Shown here: in pieces, positions 27,101 to 33,343 of the stretch
Position numbering within the stretch: position 1 is the first letter of the stretch
How the letters are laid out: the number at the start of each line of letters is the position of its first letter
NCBI GenBank assembly: GCA_023133295.1
Contig: JAGLWT010000125.1
Coordinates: 1 to 51,370 of the forward strand
Source of the DNA: a bacterium
Lineage (GTDB): Bacteria > AUK180
Direction: 5' to 3'
DNA: 51,370 bases
Notes under the pieces: model-generated
The model's database searches: none
Seen by the model: only the letters and a program-made list of their open reading frames with translations
Told to the model about the DNA's origin: nothing
Translations under genes and position numbers: made by a program

Positions 27101-27398
27101 TGATCAGTTCGTCTGAATTCTTCCATGCCACAGGATTGCTGATCGAGCTGAAATAGGTCAGTCTTTTAATGACTCCGCCCTCGATCGGCATGAGGAATAT
27201 CTCATTAGCGCCTTCCTGAGAACTTGTGAATGCAATATTTTTACCGTCAGGTGATATCACCGGATTAGTGATATACCCCTTGATCGATGTGAGCCGGCGT
27301 GCGTCTTTTTTTGAAATATCGAGCTTCCACAGCTCATCCTCACACACAAATACTACGGTTTTTCCGGAAACAGTAGGAAATCTATAATATCCTTTCAT
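24183..27398 (-). CDS. tricorn-like S41 protease
   Basis: 1071 residues, close to tricorn protease. The order is an N-terminal beta-propeller of TolB/PD40-type blades (DGKNIAFTSS, DGKFITYAA, DGKYIYFIS), a second set of blades, a charged linker (EDKEKDDEDDKTPKGKAKK), a helical C1 region, a PDZ domain with TQGDVIKAIDGI, and the S41 catalytic domain. Catalytic residues expected from tricorn are visible: Ser728-His729 in GTSHCYEF, nucleophile Ser953 in EHAGSDGD, and the Glu in WGVENYGTDPD. AGGAGG precedes ATG by four bases. There is no obvious signal peptide, so it is probably cytoplasmic unlike its operon partners, or exported non-classically. Tricorn-type enzymes degrade peptides released by large proteases. 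Confidence 0.93.
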   Translation of the reverse strand: MKGYYRFPTVSGKTVVFVCEDELWKLDISKKDARRLTSIKGYITNPVISPDGKNIAFTSSQEGANEIFLMPIEGGVIKRLTYFSSISNPVAWKNSDELIISSNYRESLSRVRSLFSLNINSGKINPLRLGPANHISYAQKGKGMVIGRNTGDPARWKRYRGGTAGELWIDLDGKMKFNKLTAMKTNVTSPMWIGERIYFISDHEGIGNIYSVNKAGKNINRHSDMNEYYARNASTDGKSIVFHAGSDLFILDIAKNKVNKLDFELHSTKDGVARKFVSAKSYLEDFSPAPNSKAITYSTRGSVFSMNNFEGPVFPLQKPSAARQRLPKFFHDGKKIAVISDESGEDAVKIFKAGAGDHAVIIKEDIGRVVFSATSPTKDMIALTNHRNEVILIDIKTKEKVIMHKNKFSGIQTLNWSPDGKFITYAAQISTTRTAIFVYDITKKKEAPVTEPILWDHSPAFSSDGKYIYFISVREFDPVYDQTQFELSFPRAEKIYVIPLSKDTKAPFEYSPEDKEKDDEDDKTPKGKAKKAAKKKVHVKIHFSGIKERIAEMPFPLGIYGQVGATDTLVFALDFPIQGSLSDDIFDTEAPAGKIKIYDYDKKKVKSFFSGANYFYLTDDHIFIRSHDDIRVFSNKSAVSGETAGKSGKEGGHINVARAKIAIEPIEEWRQMFSEAWRLQRDNFWNEKMSNIDWVRIFKRYSKLIPRLGSRSEFSDLVWEMQGELGTSHCYEFGGDYSRRTPPRYPLGKLGGEFVWNQEKKGYEITRILRGDTWNKKYRSPLQTPGTAITQGDVIKAIDGIHVKKDLPLEEMLLNKAATYICLKITNTAGKTKDEFIKTTGSEVGLRYREWVEGNRKAVHEKTSGKIGYVHIPDMGAFGFSEFHRYFLAELEYEGLIVDVRFNGGGHVSQLLLEKLARKRLGYDIQRWGVPESYPAHTVAGPIVILTNEHAGSDGDIFSHSSKLLNLGTLIGKRTWGGVIGIWPRHFLSDGTITTQPEFSFWFKDVGWGVENYGTDPDIEVEITPAQYRKGFDSQLERGIKEVMAKYKKAPPKMPDFSNKPNLKLPKLPKK

Positions 27399-27525
27399 GA
27401 AGCCTCCTGTAAATATTTATACGATGTATGGATATATAATATTCCATAACACCTTGAATTCATTATACAGAATACTGCAGAATTAGCGAAATTATTCCGC
27501 CGTATTCTTATTTGGTATGTCGTCA

Positions 27526-27541
27526 TGTCGCAATTGCGACA
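27526..27541. repeat. 16-bp perfect palindrome
   Basis: TGTCGCAATTGCGACA is its own reverse complement. It lies 29 bp before a 56-bp dispersed repeat, an arrangement mirrored by the second copy near 31114-31229. Confidence 0.7.
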
Positions 27542-27570
27542 CGATGATTTGCAATTTATACGAAAAATAT

Positions 27571-27626
27571 ACTCAAAATGCATATCTCGCCACCTTCTGA
27601 GAGTGTCAAAATGTCAAGCAGGCACT
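27571..27626. repeat. 56-bp dispersed repeat, copy 1
   Basis: Starts ACTCAAAATGCATATC and ends CAGGCACT, with AGTGTCAAAATGTCAA inside. It aligns without gaps and with about 85% identity to 31174-31229 on the same strand. Confidence 0.8.
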
Positions 27627-27643
27627 GTTCGGATGTCAACAAT

Positions 27644-27667
27644 GTCAACCACCGTACCTTGGTTGAC
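27644..27667. repeat. REP-like inverted repeat
   Basis: GTCAACCA (27644-27651) and TGGTTGAC (27660-27667) form an 8-bp stem around CCGTACCT. Related to the ACCGTCCCC motifs at 6118 and 30314. Confidence 0.55.
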
Positions 27668-27685
27668 TTCCCCAACGGGGCAAGT

Positions 27686-27954
27686 GATAGAGAGGGGAGG
27701 AGAAGGAGAAATACGAAGAAAGATACAAAGAAGGAAATGTGGAGAGGGATACAGAGCAGAAATTGAGAGATCTGCGCGAAGGGAAGAGAGGAATTATAGG
27801 GAAAGGTTGCTTAGAAATGGAGAATGAGGTATCCTATTATGGGGCGTATTATACATTACACGCTACGCGTCACACATAATACGTTGTTTGAGGGCTGTTT
27901 AGAAATGGAGAAAAAAAATAATAAATAAAGACCAGGTACCTTGGGAGGTAAATT
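27686..27954. other. gene-free spacer: purine-rich tract and hairpin
   Basis: 27686-27830 is almost purely purine on the plus strand (GA-rich). Open frames through it encode only Arg/Glu/Lys-rich strings without a recognisable domain. At 27845-27883 CGTATTAT and ATAATACG flank a heptamer-like region and can form an imperfect long hairpin. GGGAGG at about 27941-27946 serves the next gene. Confidence 0.5.
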
Positions 27955-29748
27955 ATGAAAATCAGTAAAATCAAGTGGTTACTGAAAGAGCTGTTCGTAC
28001 TTAAAAGAGAGCAAGTTATAGACAGTGAAACCGAGGAGTCGATAAGAAAGTATTATTCACAAAAAATGAAGCCTGTGAATGCCAAGAAAATGGTCATGAT
28101 ACTGTTCTGGATTCTCGGATCAATTCTTATTGGTGCCGGAATTGTTCTCCTGTTCGCGCACAATTGGAATGTCAGCGCTCACCTCAAAGCTGCCGGTACT
28201 TTATTGTGTCTTATCTGTGCTCAGATATTTTCCGGATATGTGATCCGTAAGAGATTCGAGCGTAAGATATGGCGTGAATCATCATCCATAATATTGATGC
28301 TTATTCTGGGGACCGCTATTGCAACTATTCAGCAGATATATCATGTCGGCGGTAATCTGGAAAATCTTCTGTTTCTGTGGGCAATATCTTCGCTCCCGAT
28401 AATATATCTTTTGCGGTCAAATTCTTCAGTACTCATCTATTTGGCGATTATTACAGGATGGGCCGGAGTAATACAGAACCAGGGCGGTTACGCATCTTTT
28501 TACTGGTTATTTATATTTGCGTTGATGCCGTATTATTTCAGGTCACACAAACAAAATCTACATAGTGCGGAAAATAAATTTCTCCAATGGTTTCTCCTGC
28601 TGTCATTCTGCATTTCCCTGGGCTGCGTTCTGGAGAAAGTTGTTCCCGGTCTTTGGATCGTTGTTTACAGCTCTTTTCTGGTCATACTGTATTTTATCGG
28701 GTTCATATTGGAAAAAGATGAAGGCATTATTTGGAGACGGCCCTTTACTACTGTAGCCACCGGGGGAATTGGGGTAGTTGCCTTACTGCTTTCTCAAGAT
28801 TGGCCGTGGAGGAACATCGGCCTGGAAAATATCCGATCCGAACTCAGATTCCATGAAATTCCCGCAATAATTGACTATGTGCTTGTCATAGCGTTTGTCC
28901 TTATTGCTTTATGGCTTTTCATAAAGTGCATGAAGCAGCTGTATAAGAGAAATTATGACTTCTTCCCTTTGCTTCTGCTATTTGCGATTATTGGATATTT
29001 TATTCCTGAAAACGCAAATGTGGTTTTCGGAGTTTATCTGATCTTATTGTGTTTCTCTTTGATATCTCCTGTCTTGAGAAAACAAGCGCGGGACATTTCC
29101 TGGTTTGGTCTATTATTTCTCTTTGTTTTTTCTATGGATAAACTGTTTGCCTATAAAACCGAATCTTTAGGAGTTATCCTTTTGATATTCTTCTTTGTTA
29201 TCTTCGTGATCAGAAGCGGATTGTTCATAGATCGTCCGGAGCGTGCCCCATACGGCGTGCTTAGATTTATTTGCCTCTTTGGCGGTCTGCTTTTTCTATA
29301 TATGATCTCGTTTGCCGAAGTTATTGAGGAAATTATGGATAAGGCGCATTTCTTTTTTAAAGATATCTTACTTATTATTACCATTGCCTCAGCCGCGATC
29401 TATTATCTCTGGGAATTCATCAAAAAGAATTGGCGTATAGGTACTTTCTTGATAGTGCTTATGCTGCTTCCTATCCTATACATTGTTCATCTGGAGATTC
29501 TTGCGGTCATCTTAGTTAATCTGTATTTACTCAGCGTAGGCATAGGGATCACGATCAATGGAATAATGCGAAGGAACTTTTATTATGCCAATGTGGGAAT
29601 ACTGACTATTTCCATTATAACCCTTACAAGATTTTTCGATGAAGACCTTACTTTTTTAAGTCGAGGTGTTATTTTTATCTTGATCGGTTCTCTGTTTTTT
29701 CTTGCAAATATCTATATAAGCAGGAAGGCAAAAGGAGAGATTAAATGA
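27955..29748 (+). CDS. DUF2157 domain membrane protein
   Basis: 597 residues. The N-terminus has a short charged region (KREQVIDSETEESIRKYY) and then ILFWILGSILIGAGIVLLFAHNWNV, matching the DUF2157 pattern in which an aromatic HNW motif closes the first helix. About 15 hydrophobic helices follow to the end. GGGAGG lies ahead of the ATG. The stop overlaps the next gene, a GDYxxLxY-like protein, as ATGA; this gene pair is commonly seen for these two families. Function unknown; an inner-membrane location is very likely. Confidence 0.85.
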   Translation: MKISKIKWLLKELFVLKREQVIDSETEESIRKYYSQKMKPVNAKKMVMILFWILGSILIGAGIVLLFAHNWNVSAHLKAAGTLLCLICAQIFSGYVIRKRFERKIWRESSSIILMLILGTAIATIQQIYHVGGNLENLLFLWAISSLPIIYLLRSNSSVLIYLAIITGWAGVIQNQGGYASFYWLFIFALMPYYFRSHKQNLHSAENKFLQWFLLLSFCISLGCVLEKVVPGLWIVVYSSFLVILYFIGFILEKDEGIIWRRPFTTVATGGIGVVALLLSQDWPWRNIGLENIRSELRFHEIPAIIDYVLVIAFVLIALWLFIKCMKQLYKRNYDFFPLLLLFAIIGYFIPENANVVFGVYLILLCFSLISPVLRKQARDISWFGLLFLFVFSMDKLFAYKTESLGVILLIFFFVIFVIRSGLFIDRPERAPYGVLRFICLFGGLLFLYMISFAEVIEEIMDKAHFFFKDILLIITIASAAIYYLWEFIKKNWRIGTFLIVLMLLPILYIVHLEILAVILVNLYLLSVGIGITINGIMRRNFYYANVGILTISIITLTRFFDEDLTFLSRGVIFILIGSLFFLANIYISRKAKGEIK

Positions 29749-30287
29749 AGACTAAAACTATTTTACTAATATTTATCATTGTCGCGATGCTGCAGGTACT
29801 GCTTCTTCTTTCTATTATTGTTAGAAAAGAGAACATTCTCAGAACAGGTACTCGGATAAAGATCAAGGTGCAGCCGGTTGATCCATACGACGCGTTCCGC
29901 GGGCGTTATATTGCACTTGATGTATCATATAGAATTTCTAAGTCGGAGAAAAATGAATACCACAGAGGCCAGAAAGTATATGCCTTGCTTGAGGTTGATA
30001 ATGAGGGCTTTGCCAGTATCAAGGGTGTTGCGCCCAAAAAGCCTCATTCCCAGCTATATTTCAAAACATTTGTAAAGGGGAATGATGGGAGGTTAGCTCT
30101 TCCATACGATAGGTATTATATTGAGGATTCCAAGGCCATTGAAGCGGAGAAGGCATATAAACGATCCAGAGAGAGCTCTTCTGCTTATATCAGTGTCAAA
30201 GTTAAGTATGGTGCTGCTGTTCTTGAAGAATTATACTTAAAAAATATACCCGTATTGGAGTTTCTGGATAAGCAAAGCAAAAAATAG
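29745..30287 (+). CDS. GDYxxLxY-domain protein
   Basis: 180 residues. One N-terminal membrane anchor (ILLIFIIVAMLQVLLLLSII), then RTGTRIKIKVQPVDPYDAFRGRYIALDVSY. This is the GDYxxLxY family signature, here with Arg in place of Asp (GRYIALDVSY). The remaining ~110 residues are strand-rich and end with AAVLEELYLKNIPV, also a family feature. The start overlaps the DUF2157 gene by 4 nt. The domain probably faces the periplasm. No biochemical role is known for the family. Confidence 0.83.
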   Translation: MKTKTILLIFIIVAMLQVLLLLSIIVRKENILRTGTRIKIKVQPVDPYDAFRGRYIALDVSYRISKSEKNEYHRGQKVYALLEVDNEGFASIKGVAPKKPHSQLYFKTFVKGNDGRLALPYDRYYIEDSKAIEAEKAYKRSRESSSAYISVKVKYGAAVLEELYLKNIPVLEFLDKQSKK

Positions 30288-30313
30288 TATTTCAGGGATA
30301 GTAAGTGAAAGAA

Positions 30314-30329
30314 GTGAAACACCGTCCCC
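30314..30329. repeat. short dispersed motif, ACCGTCCCC type
   Basis: GTGAAACACCGTCCCC matches 15 of 16 bases of 6118-6133. It sits between the GDYxxLxY gene and the next start. Confidence 0.45.
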
Positions 30330-30357
30330 CTATTTAGAGCTTGAGAGATTGTAGTCG

Positions 30358-30960
30358 ATGAAATTGAAATGGAAGGGAATATATAAAAACGAAGAGCAAA
30401 TATTGACCGGCGAGCTTCCGGAAAATGCGGTGAAGTTTAAAGAGCCGAATACGCCTTCAGAGCTAAGTTCGGCAGTGTGCATATATATTATTCCGGTAAT
30501 TATTCTCGTATGCATTGCAGCCCTTATCAAACCGGCGTATGGATTGAATAAGATTTATCTTGATGCCTTTGATATTTGGGGAATATTATTGGCAATGTTA
30601 ATGATCGTACCTCATGAAATTCTCCATGCCCTTGTTCTTCCAAAAGATGCGGAGGCTAATATCTGGTTCTATCCTAAAGGCGGGATGGCTTTTGTGCATT
30701 TTACATGTCCCATTTCTAAATCCAGATTTATTATATTAAGCCTTCTGCCGAGCATCATCTTTGGTTTGATACCTCTTATCGTTTGGATATTTATCCCAAT
30801 GGAGTTCAAAAAATCATCAGGAGTGTTATTAAGTTTTGCCTTTTTTGGTTTACTATTTGGTGTTGGAGATTATCTGAATGTCTTTAATGCCGCAAGACAA
30901 ATGCCGAAAGGATCTTATACTCAACTCTACGGTTTTAATTCATATTGGTTTCTGCCATAA
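30358..30960 (+). CDS. DUF3267-like putative zincin membrane protein
   Basis: 200 residues. Four hydrophobic helices. An HExxH-type motif, PHEILHAL (~residues 84-91), lies at the end of the second helix, followed by a FYPKGGMAFVHFTCPISKSRF loop. DUF3267 proteins have this layout and are classed as putative metallopeptidases of the membrane. The next helix, LSLLPSIIFGLIPLIVW, and a late GDYLNVFNAARQMPKGS segment also fit, with Asp as a candidate third ligand. The Shine-Dalgarno is weak (GAGAGATTGTAG). The substrate is unknown. Confidence 0.75.
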   Translation: MKLKWKGIYKNEEQILTGELPENAVKFKEPNTPSELSSAVCIYIIPVIILVCIAALIKPAYGLNKIYLDAFDIWGILLAMLMIVPHEILHALVLPKDAEANIWFYPKGGMAFVHFTCPISKSRFIILSLLPSIIFGLIPLIVWIFIPMEFKKSSGVLLSFAFFGLLFGVGDYLNVFNAARQMPKGSYTQLYGFNSYWFLP

Positions 30961-31235
30961 TAAAGGCCTCAGCGGACCCAGTGAACCAGTAGCCCGGTAG
31001 AACATGGGAAAAGGAAAGCAATATCCACACCCGTCATCCCTGCTTGACCGGGAATCCAGTAAGATCTCTCTTCTTAAATCTTGTTTTTAATGTTCCGTAC
31101 CTATTTTCGTATTTTCGTAATTACGAACATACGAAAATACCATTCACCATTGGGATTATTGACGGTATAAAAAACTCAAAATGCATATCCCGCACCTTTC
31201 TGAAAGTGTCAAAATGTCAATCAGGCACTCTTTTC
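30961..31235. repeat. repeat-filled spacer with palindrome and second copy of the 56-bp repeat
   Basis: CAATATCCACACCCGTCATCCC and a GGGAATCCAG end at 31023-31059 belong to the GTCATTC-type modules. At 31102-31139 TATTTTCGTAT and ATACGAAAATA flank the 14-bp perfect palindrome TTCGTAATTACGAA (31114-31127). The 56-bp dispersed repeat is at 31174-31229. No coding sequence seen. Confidence 0.75.
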
Positions 31236-31263
31236 TTGCGTTTCATTCTTGAAATGGTACAAT
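31236..31263 (+). promoter_or_regulatory. promoter of the 461-residue unknown gene
   Basis: TTGCGT (31236-31241), 16-bp spacer, TACAAT (31258-31263), then AGGAG at 31281-31285 and ATG 31291. It begins only seven bases after the 56-bp repeat ends. Confidence 0.5.
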
Positions 31264-31290
31264 AAATCAGAACACTTGTGAGGAGACATC

Positions 31291-32676
31291 ATGGATAAAA
31301 AGGGTAATATTAGAAAAAGGATGCAGATAACTTCCAGGAAAACGGATAAAATAGTCGTGAAGGGTATTCTTTGGATTTTGGGGATATTTGTCGGCTTGCT
31401 GATATTGATTGCGATGATAGGGGAGATCTCCGACAGGATAGGGAAAACTTCACTTCGCCCATATAAGGAGAGTTTTGATGCCTATCTTGAGAAATATCAG
31501 GAGACTGTGAAAAATAACAGCATTGGTCAATATGAGGATGAGTCGGATGAAAATGCCTGGGATCATTACTCAAGCGTGAGTTTCGTGGAATTTGCATCCA
31601 GCAAAAGCATTATCCTGGCTGATTATAACAAAACGGAGCTTTCTGAGGATGTAATTAGTGAAATTAAAAAATACTCCGGGCTGGAGGAGTCGATATTAAA
31701 AGGAGCAAAATGTAAGTATTGTCATATCCCCTATAATTTCAAAGACCAGGAAAATACAATATTTCCCAATTTGGTGGCATTGAAAAAGGCTACGAAATAT
31801 ATGAGTGTTCTTGCGAAATATTATCTAAACAATGGCAAGAATGAGAAGGCATTGGAAGTCCTGAAAGCGGGATTTATTTTATCCGCGGATATCCCGAAGG
31901 GTTTTCCCACATTAATTTCCGAGATGATCAAGACCGCTTGTGACTCAATATTGCTATCTGCGGTAGAGTACGGTATAAGTAAGGATTATTTTAGAGGTGC
32001 TGAACTTCAGGAGGTCTCGAAGATGCTGCGCTCAGAGCATGAAAATAATATCGCCGAAACAGTATATTTTGAGCAATTACAGATGTTGTATGTAGTCGGA
32101 AATACTTCATACATGGAGCTCATAGGTGCAATGAGCATGAGGGAGCGTGAGGATCGGGGAACTAAAAAATTCTTAAGACTGATGTATGAATATTTTTACT
32201 CCCGGATCCTCTTTATAAAGACCGGTTTTTCACCGTTTATGAGCTTGGCGAATGGTTATGAACCGATAACAGAATTGTATGAAAAGATCATAAATGCCAA
32301 GTGGAATGATATTTACACAGAACAAAGCAAGTATGAAAAAGAGATTCTCAAATCAAAAATATGGCAAATCATTTACCCTGGAATTGGTTATGTATACCTC
32401 AAGTTCCTTGCTACTGACCAGAGAATGAAACTTGTCGATATCGCTGCACAACTGAAAAAATATAAGGATGAGAAAGGGGAGTATCCCCGGGATCTAAATA
32501 TACTGGGGCTTGATCCTGAGATCCTTCTGGATAATATGTCCGGCGCCCCGATTGTTTATGAGATTCAAAAGGCCGGGAAGATAAAATTGGGAATTGACAT
32601 TGAGAAAGCAACGATCCCGGATAGAAGTCCTTACAAAAAGGCACTTAAATATTTTGAACCGATAATTTTAGATTAA
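31291..32676 (+). CDS. membrane-anchored protein of unknown function
   Basis: 461 residues. A basic N-terminus and one transmembrane helix (GILWILGIFVGLLILIAMIG, ~residues 25-45) anchor a mostly alpha-helical domain. A CKYCH pair of cysteines with His lies near residue 140. A helix pair around AKYYLNNGKNEKALEVLKAGF looks TPR-like. The final part, AAQLKKYKDEKGEYPRDLNILG... followed by GAPIVYEIQKAGKIKLGI, resembles the C-termini of large uncharacterised planctomycete-type proteins in which a pseudopilin-like segment ends the chain. Own promoter; separate transcription unit. Confidence 0.7.
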   Translation: MDKKGNIRKRMQITSRKTDKIVVKGILWILGIFVGLLILIAMIGEISDRIGKTSLRPYKESFDAYLEKYQETVKNNSIGQYEDESDENAWDHYSSVSFVEFASSKSIILADYNKTELSEDVISEIKKYSGLEESILKGAKCKYCHIPYNFKDQENTIFPNLVALKKATKYMSVLAKYYLNNGKNEKALEVLKAGFILSADIPKGFPTLISEMIKTACDSILLSAVEYGISKDYFRGAELQEVSKMLRSEHENNIAETVYFEQLQMLYVVGNTSYMELIGAMSMREREDRGTKKFLRLMYEYFYSRILFIKTGFSPFMSLANGYEPITELYEKIINAKWNDIYTEQSKYEKEILKSKIWQIIYPGIGYVYLKFLATDQRMKLVDIAAQLKKYKDEKGEYPRDLNILGLDPEILLDNMSGAPIVYEIQKAGKIKLGIDIEKATIPDRSPYKKALKYFEPIILD

Positions 32677-32762
32677 CTTGAATTTTCGGGAACGGTCGTT
32701 GCATTTGCTGCAAATTGACCAAGGTATCGTATCTTTACTTTTTACCTTTTTTAATCGGGAAT

Positions 32763-32791
32763 TTGATAATATATTTGCAATGTAGTAAAAT
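32763..32791 (+). promoter_or_regulatory. promoter of the 173-residue unknown gene
   Basis: TTGATA (32763-32768), 17-bp spacer, TAAAAT (32786-32791); the leader is about 11 nt with GGGG before ATG 32809. The stretch TTTGATAATATA is echoed at 36328-36339 after the beta-helix gene. Confidence 0.65.
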
Positions 32792-32808
32792 ACTGTTGGG
32801 GAAAAGCA

Positions 32809-33330
32809 ATGAAAGAAAGATTCGCGATCAGAAGGAAAATAATAACACCTTTCGAGAAGGTGATATCTGGCATCGTGTCAATTGTTTTTTTGTACATGAT
32901 TTTTATAGCATACATAAATATTGCTTATATTAGTGGAACGAAACTCCAAAGATCTCGATCCGGGCTTTATAAGGAACTCGAGGCAGGAAAAGCATTTAAG
33001 TCATTGCCGGAAGAATGGGGCGAGCCGGAGCTTGTCGTCAATTTTACCGATGGTACAAAAATTTATTACTTTGCAGGGGTTCACGCATCTGAAGGAGGAC
33101 TCCAGGAGATAAAAGACAGCATTGGTGGAAAAGCGATAACCTATAGTAGAGAAATAGATTTAGGCGCATACGCATATATTGAAATATATGTTGACAAAGA
33201 CGGCATTATTGAGGCGTATTCATTCTGCGGCGAAGAAGTTGCCGTACATACGATACATGGAGATATAGAAGGCGGTGCCCTCGCGTATTATCTCCGAAGT
33301 AAATATCTTGACATTATGCCAAGAGAATGA
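32809..33330 (+). CDS. single-pass membrane protein, unknown
   Basis: 173 residues. One N-terminal helix (VISGIVSIVFLYMIFIAYINIAY) after a basic segment, then a soluble ~130-residue domain. The domain has a GEPELVVNFTDGTKIYYFAG strand pair, an IEIYVDKDGIIEAY strand and a late HGDIEGGALAYYLRSKY helix. The shape (a short helix followed by G-x-P-E and a beta meander) recalls SmpA/BamE-like small lipoproteins, but no lipobox is present and the resemblance is weak. Own promoter; the beta-helix gene follows 13 nt downstream. Confidence 0.65.
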   Translation: MKERFAIRRKIITPFEKVISGIVSIVFLYMIFIAYINIAYISGTKLQRSRSGLYKELEAGKAFKSLPEEWGEPELVVNFTDGTKIYYFAGVHASEGGLQEIKDSIGGKAITYSREIDLGAYAYIEIYVDKDGIIEAYSFCGEEVAVHTIHGDIEGGALAYYLRSKYLDIMPRE

Positions 33331-33343
33331 CGCGGAGGATTAG

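Noticed and set aside
27395..27827. Short ORFs on both strands upstream of the tricorn-like gene
   Set aside because: They translate palindromes, the 56-bp repeat and the purine tract; no plausible start signals.
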